The position numbers were made by a program, and so were the translations under genes. A stretch of DNA of 64,000 nucleotides from Plantago major (taxonomy: Eukaryota; Streptophyta; Magnoliopsida; Lamiales; Plantaginaceae): contig JAIFAC010000112.1 of the NCBI GenBank assembly GCA_026545765.1, positions 62,001-126,000 of the forward strand, in the 5' to 3' direction. The notes beneath the pieces were generated by a model, which had not been told where the DNA came from, did no database searches, and saw only the letters and a list, made by a program, of their open reading frames with translations. Shown here piece after piece: positions 27,129 to 37,453 of the stretch. Each line of letters begins with the position of its first letter. Position 1 is the first letter of the stretch.

Positions 27129-27240
27129 CGGATACCCATTCCAGATTCTCTTCTCTCGATACCTGCTCAGATACCTCTTTTCCGGATACCTGCTCCAGAT
27201 ACTTTCTCTCCTTTGATATCTTTTCAGATATCTCTTCTTT
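27129..27240. repeat. Minisatellite at the end of pol, copy B
   Basis: Degenerate units with the core GGATACC(TGCT)CCAGATA plus TCTTCTCT-like spacers, the counterpart of 9,884-10,006. Confidence 0.55.
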
Positions 27241-27248
27241 GAACTTTT

Positions 27249-27900
27249 TCAGTTCTTTGGTAGCTCCATTAGTCCAAGACTGTGTCTTAAGGCTAAGAAT
27301 CTACTTTCTTGTAGTGGCTTAGTGAAGATATCTGCAAGTTGGTCTTCAGTGCCAATCTTGAGTATCTCTATATTGCCTTTTTCAACATGGTCTCTGATGA
27401 AGTGGTGTCTAACATCAATGTGCTTTGTTCTTGCATGAAACTTAGGATTCTGAGTTATGGCAATGGCACTTGTGTTGTCACATAAAATGGGAGTTTTCTC
27501 TACATTGAGTCCATAGTCTTTGAGTTGTTGTTGTATCCACAATATCTGTGAAGCACAACATCCAGCAGCAATATATTCAGCCTCTGTAGTAGATGTGGCA
27601 ATTGAATTTTGTTTCTTGCTGAACTATGATATTAATCTGGCACCAAGAAATTGACAAGTTCCTGAGGTGCTTTTTCTATCAAGCAATGATCCAGCATAGT
27701 CGGCATCTGAATAGCCAACCAAACTCAATCCACTCTCTTTTGGATACCACAATCCAACTTCTACAGTACCTTTTACATACCTTAATATTTTCAAGCAATG
27801 TTGTAGTGTGACTGCATTGGATTTGTCTGAAATCTAGCACACACTCCAACTGCATATTGAATATCAGGTCTACTTGCAGTGAGGTAAAGTAGAGACCCAA
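27249..27900 (-). mobile_element. Copy B RNase H domain
   Basis: Minus-strand frames show the Copia RNase H signatures ILCDNTSAIAITQNP, FHARTKHIDVRHHFIRDH and EDQLADIFTKPL (27,249-27,542), with the preceding part at 27,679-27,900. The domain degrades the RNA strand of the hybrid made during reverse transcription. Fossil. Confidence 0.9.
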
Positions 27901-27906
27901 TCAATT

Positions 27907-28691
27907 TCATAACTTGTGTTTTTCAACACTCTTGTCAGATTCAATATAGGTCATTTTGGTTCCAATGCTCATTGGTATTTTAGCATTCTTTTCAGAAGGC
28001 TTTAGATTGAACTTGTTGAGCATATCCTTTGCATACTTTGTTTGACTAATGAATATTCCATCATTGAGTTGCTTGACTTGCAGCCCTAGGAAGTAATTCA
28101 GTTCTCCCATCATGCTCATCTCAAATTTACATTTCATGAGTTCAGCAAAATCTTCACAAAGTTGCTTGTCTTTAGATCCAAATATAATGTCATCAACATA
28201 TACTTGAACTAAAAGCAGTTTCCCGTCATGGTTCAGTGTGAAGAGTGTTTTGTCAACATCTCCTTTCTTGAAGCCACTTTCTAGTAGGTATCTGGCCAAT
28301 GTATCATACCATGCTCTTGGAGCTTGTTTCAGTCCATACAGAGCTTTCTGAAGCTTATAGATCATCCTACTTTCTGAGGAAACTTCAAAACCTGGTGGTT
28401 GCTCAACATAGACTTCCTCAGCCAGTTCACCATTTAGAAATGCACTCTTGACACCCATCTGATAAATCAGAAGTCGCATGAGTCGCAAAGGCTAGAAAGA
28501 GTCTTATTGTATCCAATCTTGCAACGTGCATAAGATTCATCAAAATCTAGTCCTTCACCGTAAATCCTCGCAACCAACCTAGCTTTGTTTCTGGTTATTT
28601 CACCAGACTCATTCATTTGGTTTCTGAAAACCCACTTGGTTCCTATTACAGATATTCCACAAGAATGGAACCGCCATTTTGTTTCTCTCAA
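27907..28691 (-). mobile_element. Copy B reverse transcriptase domain
   Basis: The 27,907-28,488 frame (193 codons) carries the Copia motifs [20 protein letters not shown] (about residues 13-32), [12 protein letters not shown] (50-61) and the catalytic YVDD (97-100). The N-terminal part (TKWVFRNQMNESGE...NKARLVA) lies at 28,467-28,691. Fossil, but the sequence is well preserved here. Confidence 0.92.
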
Positions 28692-28699
28692 ATTGATCC

Positions 28700-30571
28700 A
28701 ACTCTTCTTGCATTGTAGAGATCCAGTCTTGATCTTTTAATGCTTCTTCTATAGTCTTTGGTTCAATTTTTGAGATGAAACATCCATAGAGACAACTTGC
28801 ATTTTCAACGATTGCTCTTCTAGTTCTAACTCCTTGGTCTATGGGACCAATCACATCTTTTGAAGGATGATTTCTTATCCATTTCATAATGGATTTTGAA
28901 CTAGTAGGATCAAATATGAATTTGATTTGAATGTGAATCAATATGATCTTGATGAGATACTTGTGCAGTATCTGGGATATCTGACACATGGGACACGTCA
29001 TGGATATCCACACTTTTTCAAAGGTTAGGGATATCCGGATCTTGCATTTCAAAGAATCTCATTTTCGTATACCTTTTCATGATGAAGGTTCTCAGAGTTG
29101 TTCCATTTATGGAATTCTCATAGGAAATTCTTCATCATGTCTTAGAGTCATCCGTTGTTACTTAGCATAGGTTGCTTTTCATTGTCAGATTCATCCTCTA
29201 TTTGAATGATAGAATTGTTTCCTTCTGAGGATCCTTTTTCAGAATCTTTAATCATTAGTTCTTTGAACCTATCTGAGAGATCATCATTCAAGAGTACTTT
29301 CTTGTTTCCTTCATGGAATACTACATGAATAGATTCTTCGATCTTTTGCGTTCTTTTTGTAGATTCTAGGCTTTGCTATTCGTAGAATAACCAAGAAATA
29401 CTCCTTCATCCGCCTTTGGTTGAAATGTTCTCAAGTATTCTTTTCCATTGTTAAGAACGAACATCTGCAACCAAACACCCTTAGATGTTTGATACTAGGG
29501 TCTACCAATGAAAAGCTCGACGGAGTTTTGTCATGGTGTTTGTTAATCGACATCTATTTTGAGTGTAGCATGTCGTGTTTACAGCCTTCAACCCAATAGA
29601 ATTCACTTATTTCAGTTTCAAAGAAGCATTGTTCTTCTTGCTTCTTTCGTGGTCCTATTCTTTCTTTCAAAGAACACCATTTTGTTTGGTGTCCTTACGT
29701 AAGATAGTTGATGTTGTATACCTTGCAAGTACAAAACTCTTTGATGTAATCGTTCACAAACTCAAGACTATGGTGCTCGACATGTATACCTTGTCATTTT
29801 TCATGACTTCGAGCTTATTCAAAGAAGTTAGGTATCTCAACCCTTGCATCGATTTGTGTTTGAGAAAGACAACCCAAGTGAATCTTGAGTAATCATCAAC
29901 AACAACTGCATTCATACTTCTTTCGCATAACTAGTTACCGAGGATTCAAACAGATCCATATGTAACATTTGCAAGGGCCTCTCAATCGAATGTCTAGTTT
30001 TAGACTTGAAAGATGTTTTGATTGTTTTCCCATTTGGCGTCGAGCATACACCTTCTTTTCTATATGCCATTTTGGATAAACCAACCACCAACTCTTTCTT
30101 GGCTAGTTTATTCAGAGTTTTGAAATTCAAGTGACTCATTCTTTTATGCCATAGCCAATTTTCTTCAGTGTGGCCAGATTGACTCACCATGAGACATTCT
30201 TCGGTTGTGGCGGATGCCCAATCAGCAACATAAAGATTTCCTTTACGCCTTGCAACCAAGACTGTCTGCTTTGACTCATTGTCAATTACTTTACATAGTT
30301 TTGACTTGATCTTGACAGTGTACCCTTTGTCTACTAGTTGACTCATGCTTAGGAGATTATATTTCAATCCCTTTACATGAAGTACTTCAGAGATTGTGAA
30401 CTTCAAATTGCCAAAACCTATGGTTGGATTTTTATCTCCTCCAGCAAACCTGATAATTGGTCCATCATTGCATTTTTTGTAGTTAATCAGATTTGCTTTG
30501 TCTCCTGTCACATGCTTCCCACATCCACTATCAAAATGCCACTTTGAGTTAGTCTTTAGAGTGTTCTGCAC
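28700..30571 (-). mobile_element. Copy B protease/pre-integrase, integrase and linker
   Basis: At 29,912-30,571 (219 codons) are the aspartic-protease-like WHFDSGCGKHVTG and the gag-pre-integrase zinc-binding region (LWHKRMSHLNFKTLNKL). Integrase core and C-terminal remnants fill about 29.1-29.95 kb. The Ser/Asp-rich linker leading into RT (RTRRAIVENAS, DQDWISTMQEELDQFERN) is at 28,609-29,052. The order protease-integrase-RT identifies Copia. Fossil with several breaks in the integrase part. Confidence 0.85.
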
Positions 30572-31224
30572 AAAACAGGAAATAGGAGATCCATTTGGAT
30601 TAAAGAATCTTCCAGTAGGAATCCATTTTTGAATGAATTTCCTAGGAACATTCTTTTGTCTAATAGGAACATAAGGAGGAATCTTAGTTAAATGATTACT
30701 ATCATTGTTGTTAAGAACTTTTTTATTCCTTGGTGTGTTCCTAGGTGCTCCATTTGGTGCTTTCAGATACCTGTCAGATTTCTGAGTCTGCTTTTCAGCA
30801 AATTAGCTTTCCTAGCCAGATTTCTTCTAGCCCTGGCATTCAGATTTTCAGTGGCTTGATTTATCTTCCACTTCTGATAATTGCTGTGAGCAATTCTATC
30901 CTTTAACCATCGTTCTTGCTCTTGTTTGTATTCGCGAGCAAGTTGTTTCCCGATGGGTTTATAGCCAATACCATTCCGAGCACCTGATGTCGCTCGAGAT
31001 CTCTTCTCGTGCCTTTGCTAGTCTCGATGATCAATTTTCTTTCGTAAAACGTGACATAAGAAAATTTGCTACTCGCAATTTTTCCTTTTTGAGAAACATA
31101 ATCGTGGTGATTGCACTTCTCGGTTATGTTTCTTTTCGTAGACATTTCCATAGTTTTCTTTTCGACTTGTTTTTCCCACAAAGGCTTGGTCGCAATCGCC
31201 TTTCCTTTGTCAACAATCTTAGCT

Positions 31225-33026
31225 TCAATCGACATCAGATTGTTTGGGAATCACCTCTTTGAGCAACGGATTTAATGTTAGTCCTTCATTACTCTTATTT
31301 AGAGTGGTGGAACTATCTGTGTGTGTGTCCAGCCCAAGTCTTCTCTTTTCTGAAGGATCTCTTAAATAAGATTGTACTTCAGTAAGAGTGTCACTAGCTT
31401 TGGCATAAGATTGAAAGGATAATTCTTTATTTTTGAGTTCCTTATTCTCAGAAAGAAGACCTTCACATTTCTTTTGAAGATTTGCCATTGCTTCTTTATG
31501 TGACTTTTCGCTCGTGATATCTCGAACCTTGAGAAATGCATTTTCAAAGATCCTTTTCTCAGATATCTTGATAAATTTAGAATTTTCCTTTGCAAGAGAA
31601 TTCTTTTCATCTTCGAAATTTTCGGCTCTAGCTCGGAACATTAGAAATTCTCTTTTGTAAAGATCAATTTCTTTTCTGAGATTTTCCAGTTCGTTGATTC
31701 CTTCGTCATCACTTTCATAAGTATAACAAGAAGTATGTGTTACCTCATCAACCATTAGACAAGGTTCAATGTTGGAGATATCTGGGAAGATTTCTTCAGC
31801 CATTCCACATACTTCTTTCTTCTTTTGACCAAAGTCAATTACTTCATGAGAAACACCGCATATTTCTGGGGAAGGCAGTGTGGAATCATCTGAATCCTCA
31901 TCCTCAGAATCGGACTCAATGTCTAGAGCATCCAGTTGGAGTTGAATCTTTTTCCTTTCTTCAGTGAGCATAGCTCTTTGACTTCTTTTGAAGATTCTTC
32001 TATCTTTCTTGTCACATGTCTTAAATTTGTTGAAGACAGGACAATCCTTCTTGAAATGACCAGGTTTCTGACAATAGAAACAGATATCATTTCCGATTTC
32101 TGCTTCCTCAAGATTGATGCTTTTGGTGGCTTGTTCAAATGAAGCTTGCATATTTTTGTACCGTGATAGTTTGAGCCTAGATGTTTTTTCACTTCTCTTT
32201 CGCTCTTCTTCTCTCAATTTCTCGGACGATTTTCCCATTTGCTTACAAAGAAGAGCATCCTCACCACATACTTGCCTTTCTTCTTTTCGTAAGTTCCTCG
32301 AGCAACTAGAGCAACACTCGCAACTTTTCATTGTTTGTTCCCTTTGAGTTGTCTCATAGTCAACAAGCAAGGTGAGAGAAAAGTTCCACAGAGTGATATA
32401 TGGCATTCCTCGTTAAAGTAGAAAAACTTTGTGTGTTCCCGCTATGATTTAGACTTCTCACAATGGTTTTAATCTTTTCCCGGGTATATCTATTACTTTC
32501 ACCAAGTGCAGCCATGTCACTATAAGTGTTGTAAACCGAAATCTAGTTCTTCAAGAGTCTCTGGGACCTTGTTTAAAGTTTTGGAATTTTAGCTTCAAAA
32601 CTTCGAACTTATTTTCCTTTGTTTTTTCAGTGCCAGCACAGATTTCTTCAATCAGTTGCCTGAGCACTTTCGCCATTTTTGCACCCAGCTTACATCAGAT
32701 GTGCTCGAGTAGAACGATGATGATATTACGAGCCCGTCCATCCAATCTATTTCTCTTGGCATCTTCGGATATCCAGTTCTCTGCTTTGGTTCGAATAACT
32801 TGATCGCGTGTCTCCCAATCGTTGATGCATCTCTCATGAAGACCCATCACTTTGTTCTCTGCCTCTACCATTAGAAACCTCTATGACTTGCTCGAGTTGT
32901 TGAATGACTATCGGGCCATTCTTTATTACTTCGATCATTTCACACCGATGGCTTCTAGTGGAGCATCATGTTGTTCCTCCATTTCTCATAATTCTCGTTT
33001 GAGAATTGGGCGCCACTTAAAGACAT
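31225..33026 (-). mobile_element. Copy B gag
   Basis: A 393-codon frame (31,225-32,406) carries a basic region (SRLKLSRYKNMQ), one zinc knuckle CFYCQKPGHFKKDC (residues 109-122), acidic stretches (SDSEDEDSDDS) and a long charged coiled-coil-like C-terminus. The N-terminal gag part reads towards a probable start near 33,026 (MSLSGAQFSNENYEKW), 110 bp from the LTR. It would form the particle core and bind element RNA. Fossil. Confidence 0.85.
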
Positions 33027-33135
33027 CCTCAAGCAAACACACTAAACAAACGAATCAAGTGCGTGAAAAGCGCTTAGTGGGCACTTATCTCGATCTAGGT
33101 TCGGTAAGGCTTGGGAACCTCCGCCCGATACCACT

Positions 33136-34752
33136 TGTTGGTCCAGATAACGACAAAGTAAAAGACTAGAGGGGGGGTGAATAGTCTTTTAAAAACTTTT
33201 GTCGATAAGACAGCTTCGATATCTCAGAAGATATCTGATACTTAATTTCAGAGAGCGGAAGACTTCTGAGATAAGTGCACGTGTTCAGCAAGATAAGTGT
33301 AAGTACTTTGCAATAAGTAAAACAAGAAATAAACTGCAGAAAGTAAATAACACAAGTCTTTTTATAGTGGTATCTGAAGGTGGCGTAATCCTTCAACTAA
33401 TCCACTTTGGCTGCTCTGCACCTAGAATCCACTAAGATAAATGAGGTAACCTTACGTATATCTTTTCTTAGATTCCTAAATGCACTAGGTTCCCAACCAA
33501 GTGTTCCCCTGAGTTATTCCCTGCTTTCACCAAGTACTTCTGTTTAAACCGTTTTGAGCTATTCCTTAGCTTCCCAAGCTAAGTACTTCCTGTGCTCTGC
33601 AACCTTGGAGTTATTCCTTAGTTTCCCAAACTAAGTACTTCCTATACTCCACGCCGTATATGGTGTTGGTTTTAGGTTTGTTTGTCAGGTGAGCTTCTTT
33701 AATAACTTGTTCAGTTATTCAGATAGCTCTGTGAATCAAGTATACTTAATACACTTTTCAATGTATGGTATCTTCTTCTCTACTGACCCAAGTCTATGGT
33801 AAGTGTTCAAGAGAATGAAACTTAGATATGAAATCTTAGTTCAACTTTTTCACAGATAACAATGCTCGTTAAGGATCAGGACACTTAGAACTTTTGTGCT
33901 ACTTAGAATCAAGAGCTTTGGTCGCAACAGAAAGCTTGAAGGTAAGTAGTTTGCTTGAGAGTGCTTGTTTGAGTATTCAGTGTGTTCTAAGGTGTTCTAA
34001 GGTGTGTTCTCAAGCAGTCTAAGTGTTGATATTTATAGATGAATTTGAGTGCCGTTTGAATAGTATCCGTTAGGGTTAAATCAAATTCAAACTATTGATA
34101 TCCAATATAATCAGAATGCTTGTTTGTCTTCTTCTTAAGATACCGCTTTTGTTCGTGACATTTCATCGTGCAATTAATGCACTGTACTATATTTTGTCCT
34201 CAGAGTGCCAACGGATGCATGGTATCGTAGATCTTTATACAATCAGAGTTTTCTGAAACTTTGCATGTTCTTTTCCAGAGATCATCATAGCTCCAGATAC
34301 CATTGGTTTAAACAACTTGTTATAATATGTTTCTTTTTCAGAAGCATATTTTATGTCCAAGGTATCTGAGTGTAGATATCTGTGGGCACTTTCCTTGTCT
34401 CAGAAACCTTTTATTCTCAGATACCTTTTGCAACTCGTGTGTTTCAAAACACTTGTTTCTCCAAGATATCTGGACATAGGTATCTGAAAAACCCTTGTCT
34501 TCAGCAATCTTGTGCAGTCTTCAAATCTTCAAATCTGTTGAGCTTTTCCTGCTAGATGCCTTCTTCTTGGTCTTCTTCAGAAAATAAAATTACATTTTGA
34601 GACCTAACATCCTATACAAGATTTGCTAGACTATCATACTTAGTGAGTTTCCTCTTTTACAGTGTTCAAGTGAACTAAGAGTACTAATCACCTTTCTGAG
34701 CTAAGATAAGTCATTAGGTTGCTGATCAAAATCTAAACAGATATTCCTAACA
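33136..34752 (-). repeat. 5' LTR of copy B (right)
   Basis: On the + strand it runs TGTTGGTCC...CCTAACA, 1,617 bp, with both termini intact. It contains the tandem array (about 33,505-33,655), the TATA-like box (34,029-34,038) and many AGATATCTG-type motifs in U3. It is followed by GTTAC and the tail of copy C's LTR. Confidence 0.88.
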
Positions 34753-35065
34753 GTTACCTCATTTATCTTAGTAGATTCTAGGTTTGAGACAGACCGAAGT
34801 GGATTAGTTGAAGGATTACGCCACCTTCAGATACCACTATAAAAAAACGTGTTATTTACTTTATGCAGTTTATTACTTGTTTTACTTATTGCAAAGTACT
34901 TACACTTATCTTGCTAAACACGTGCACTTATCTCAGAAGTCTTCCGCTCTCTGAAATTAAGTATCACATATCTTCACAGATATCTGAGAAACTGTGCTTA
35001 TCGACAAAAGTTTTAAAAGACTATTCACCCTCCAGTCTTTTACTATGCTGTTATCTGGACCAACA
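34753..35065 (+). repeat. Tail of copy C's 3' LTR
   Basis: Reverse-complement match to the first 310 bp or so of 33,136-34,752, ending TTATCTGGACCAACA at 35,065. It is the right-hand end of copy C and of the whole nested block. Host DNA (TATTTTAG...) begins at 35,066. Confidence 0.85.
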
Positions 35066-35297
35066 TATTTTAGTTGAAAACAGAATTGAACAATCTATTT
35101 TCATTGCAATCAATCTGTTGGTGTTACATACATCGAGTGATTGACAGAATATGACTTGAGAATGAAAGAATCAGCAGTTATGTCTCTCTGATCCCAATAC
35201 ACAATTCATCATTACATAATTAACACTTAGAAAAGACCGACTAACTATTCTTGGCATCCGTCTGATCGATTAAATCCTCCTGAACAGCGTAGGTTCG

Positions 35298-37173
35298 CTA
35301 ACATAGCTTCATCCTTTTAGGATAAATAGTATACTCAGAATCAATGCCAGTCAGATCTATTACTTCTATCATCCCTTCTCCAGCTAAGCCAAATGCGAAT
35401 GCTGCCAAATCAACCTCATTCAAATCCTGCCTGATCCGTTTAGCCGGTGCTTTAATTATCTGATCATGGATGTCGATACAACCTTTAAGAAATGGGTGAT
35501 ACAGCAGAGTTTGTGCCCGGCATCTATTCTTGGGATTTCTTGCCAAACAAAGTTTCAAGAAACTTTTGGCCTCTTTGGATAACTCACTAGGTAATACTGG
35601 CAACTCACCCTTTGTCCCTATCTTGTAAGCAATTTCTTCCTCAGTCAAGTTTTTGCCCCATGCGGGCTTACCAGTAAGCATCTCAAGAACAACACAACCC
35701 AATGCCCAGATATCAGAAGGGGCTTCTTGAACGCCTTCCATCAAGGTCTCCGGTGCTGCAAACTCAAGGGTACCCCTCCAAGCACAGGGCTGTTACTGCG
35801 ACTTCCTTTACTTCCTGTTATTATTTCCATAACACTCCAACCTCTTCGCCAATCCAAGATCGGCAATCTTTTCTGTATATCCATCGTTTTCGCCTCTAAC
35901 GATATTGCACAGCGTGATTTGAAAGTTGGGACAAGATTATAACACTTAGCAATACGTAATTTAGTTAGGCAAGTAGGGCCGAATCGACTTCGGAACAATA
36001 TTTTTTACACCAAATTCATTATACATATTTAAATATGAATATTCAAGTAAAATGAAAGGAAAGAAAGAACCACATCATGATAAAGGCAAACAAAAAATGA
36101 ATAAACGACCCACTTTTGTGAAAATCGTACTCTACGCCTCTTCATATTTTCAAAATCGTCAGATTTAATCAATGTCAAAACCGTCGACAATTCATTTTTC
36201 AATATGCATTATCAAATTGCTAGACAAGAAGTCATCCTCCATCGAACCCAGCATTCTTATCTATTCAATTTTCATTACTGAAAATGCACGCTTAGAACAT
36301 GCTCCAAAAGTACAAAAACTGCCCGTATAACCCTCTTAAATGAGTTAATTTAGTAAAATATCTCTTTAATCACAAAGCCATGGAAGAGACGTGTATTAGT
36401 GAGAGACGGATTGATTTTCTTAAGTATATGTATAATGTTTTATGAGTACGTCTACATGTTATAGTATCATTTATTTTTACGTATATGTATATTACCGATG
36501 TTTTTAGTAAAACTTCTAATATTTTTTTATATAACTGTAATGTTTAGTCTCTCCATAAAACCTTATCTCAGGAGTCTTACGTTAAATTTATCAAATATTA
36601 TAATTTTCTCACTTATTTAATTATAAAGCCGACTATCTAAATGGACTAATTAAAAAAATTAGGGGTGGCGGAACATATAATTTTCTAAAATATGCCTATA
36701 GTAATAAAGAAAATGAAAAATTTGGGGGTGGCGGTCTGTCTCCGCCCCTGAACGAGCAAAATATTCTCAGGCTTGATATCACAATGAACATATCCCAATC
36801 CATGCATATGTTTTAAGCCGCTAAGAATCGAGCGAGCATAAGACCGCACATCAGCTTCACACAAACCTTGATCGTCTGACTTTTCGATCACGTCAGACAA
36901 AGTTCCTCCAGAAGCATATTCAAGAAGTAGATTATAAACCTTTTCGCCACCTTCCGCTGTAGTCCACTCGTCACCGAAACATTGAATGATATGATCAGGG
37001 CAGCCACAGAGCTGGTCGAAAACCTCCTTCTCAAACTGAAGTGAACCGGAAATGGAATCTTTGGCGGACTTGACAGCCATGTTATCGGCGGAAACCACCT
37101 GATCCTAAGAGCCGACCCCTCCACCACCATAAACCGTGACCATATCTCCTTTGTCAATTAGGATTGATTCCAT
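35298..37173 (-). pseudogene. MAPKKK-like protein kinase pseudogene (MAPKKK17/18/20 type)
   Basis: Host gene on the minus strand, split by a hAT fragment (35,910-36,750). The N-terminal part has a glycine-rich loop (VYGGGGVGS, then a TAG stop), the VAIK-type lysine (NMAVKSAK), and HCDIKPENILLV for the catalytic loop (36,685-37,098). After the insertion it reads RGENDGYTEKIADLGLAKR (DLG for DFG). The activation segment changes frame and returns at RGTLEFAAPETL. The C-lobe (SDIWALGCVVLEMLTGKPAW) continues to a stop at 35,298 after KRMKLC. Such MAPKKKs are usually single-exon kinases acting above MKKs in stress signalling. One early stop, two frame changes and the insertion argue that this copy is dead. 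The start at 37,173 (MESILIDKGDMVTVYG) fits the family. Confidence 0.8.
35910..36750 (-). mobile_element. hAT transposon fragment inserted in the kinase
   Basis: The right terminus reads CAGGGGCGGAGACAGAC on the minus strand, a typical hAT end. It abuts kinase codons at 36,751 with AACGAGCA, and AACGATATTGCA flanks the other side, a degraded 8-bp target duplication. Around 36,150-36,295 the minus strand encodes remnants of the C-terminal hAT dimerisation region (RAFSVMKIE, then DDFLSSNLIMHIEK) with stops. The left terminus is poorly preserved. It is too short to code for transposase, so it is an internally deleted, dead copy. Confidence 0.7.
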
Positions 37174-37453
37174 CTTTCCGTATTTATGATTAATTCCATC
37201 TTTCCTTATTTAGGAAAATTATGTTGGTTTCTTTGATTTTTTCCTCTTTCCAAATTAACCACATGAAGTACAATTTAACTGCTATTTTCAAATGAAGCAT
37301 TATTTTTTTTTAATTAAAGTGGGAATTTATTAATAGATGAAAAAATTCATGGGGGGTTTGTAGGACCCCGTAAATATTACGAAGCCAATTCTATGACTTA
37401 GGTATGCCTTATTACACAACACAATCTCATAACTAATATAATTAACCCAACAG

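Larger units (their letters stand above)
19580..34752 (-). mobile_element. Copia-type LTR retrotransposon, copy B
   Basis: Fossil element of about 15.2 kb on the minus strand, the most readable copy. The order from the 5' LTR is gag, protease/pre-integrase, integrase, reverse transcriptase, RNase H, accessory region and 3' LTR. The polypurine tract AAAATGGGGGAAATT (complement of 20,884-20,898) abuts the 3' LTR, and a TGGTATCGGGCG primer-site-like sequence lies beside the 5' LTR. Zinc-knuckle gag, Copia order and the region beyond pol suggest the Sirevirus (SIRE/Maximus) lineage. It lies in C's 3' LTR, whose tail follows at 34,753. It has several breaks. The LTRs look similar, so it is probably young. 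Confidence 0.88.
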
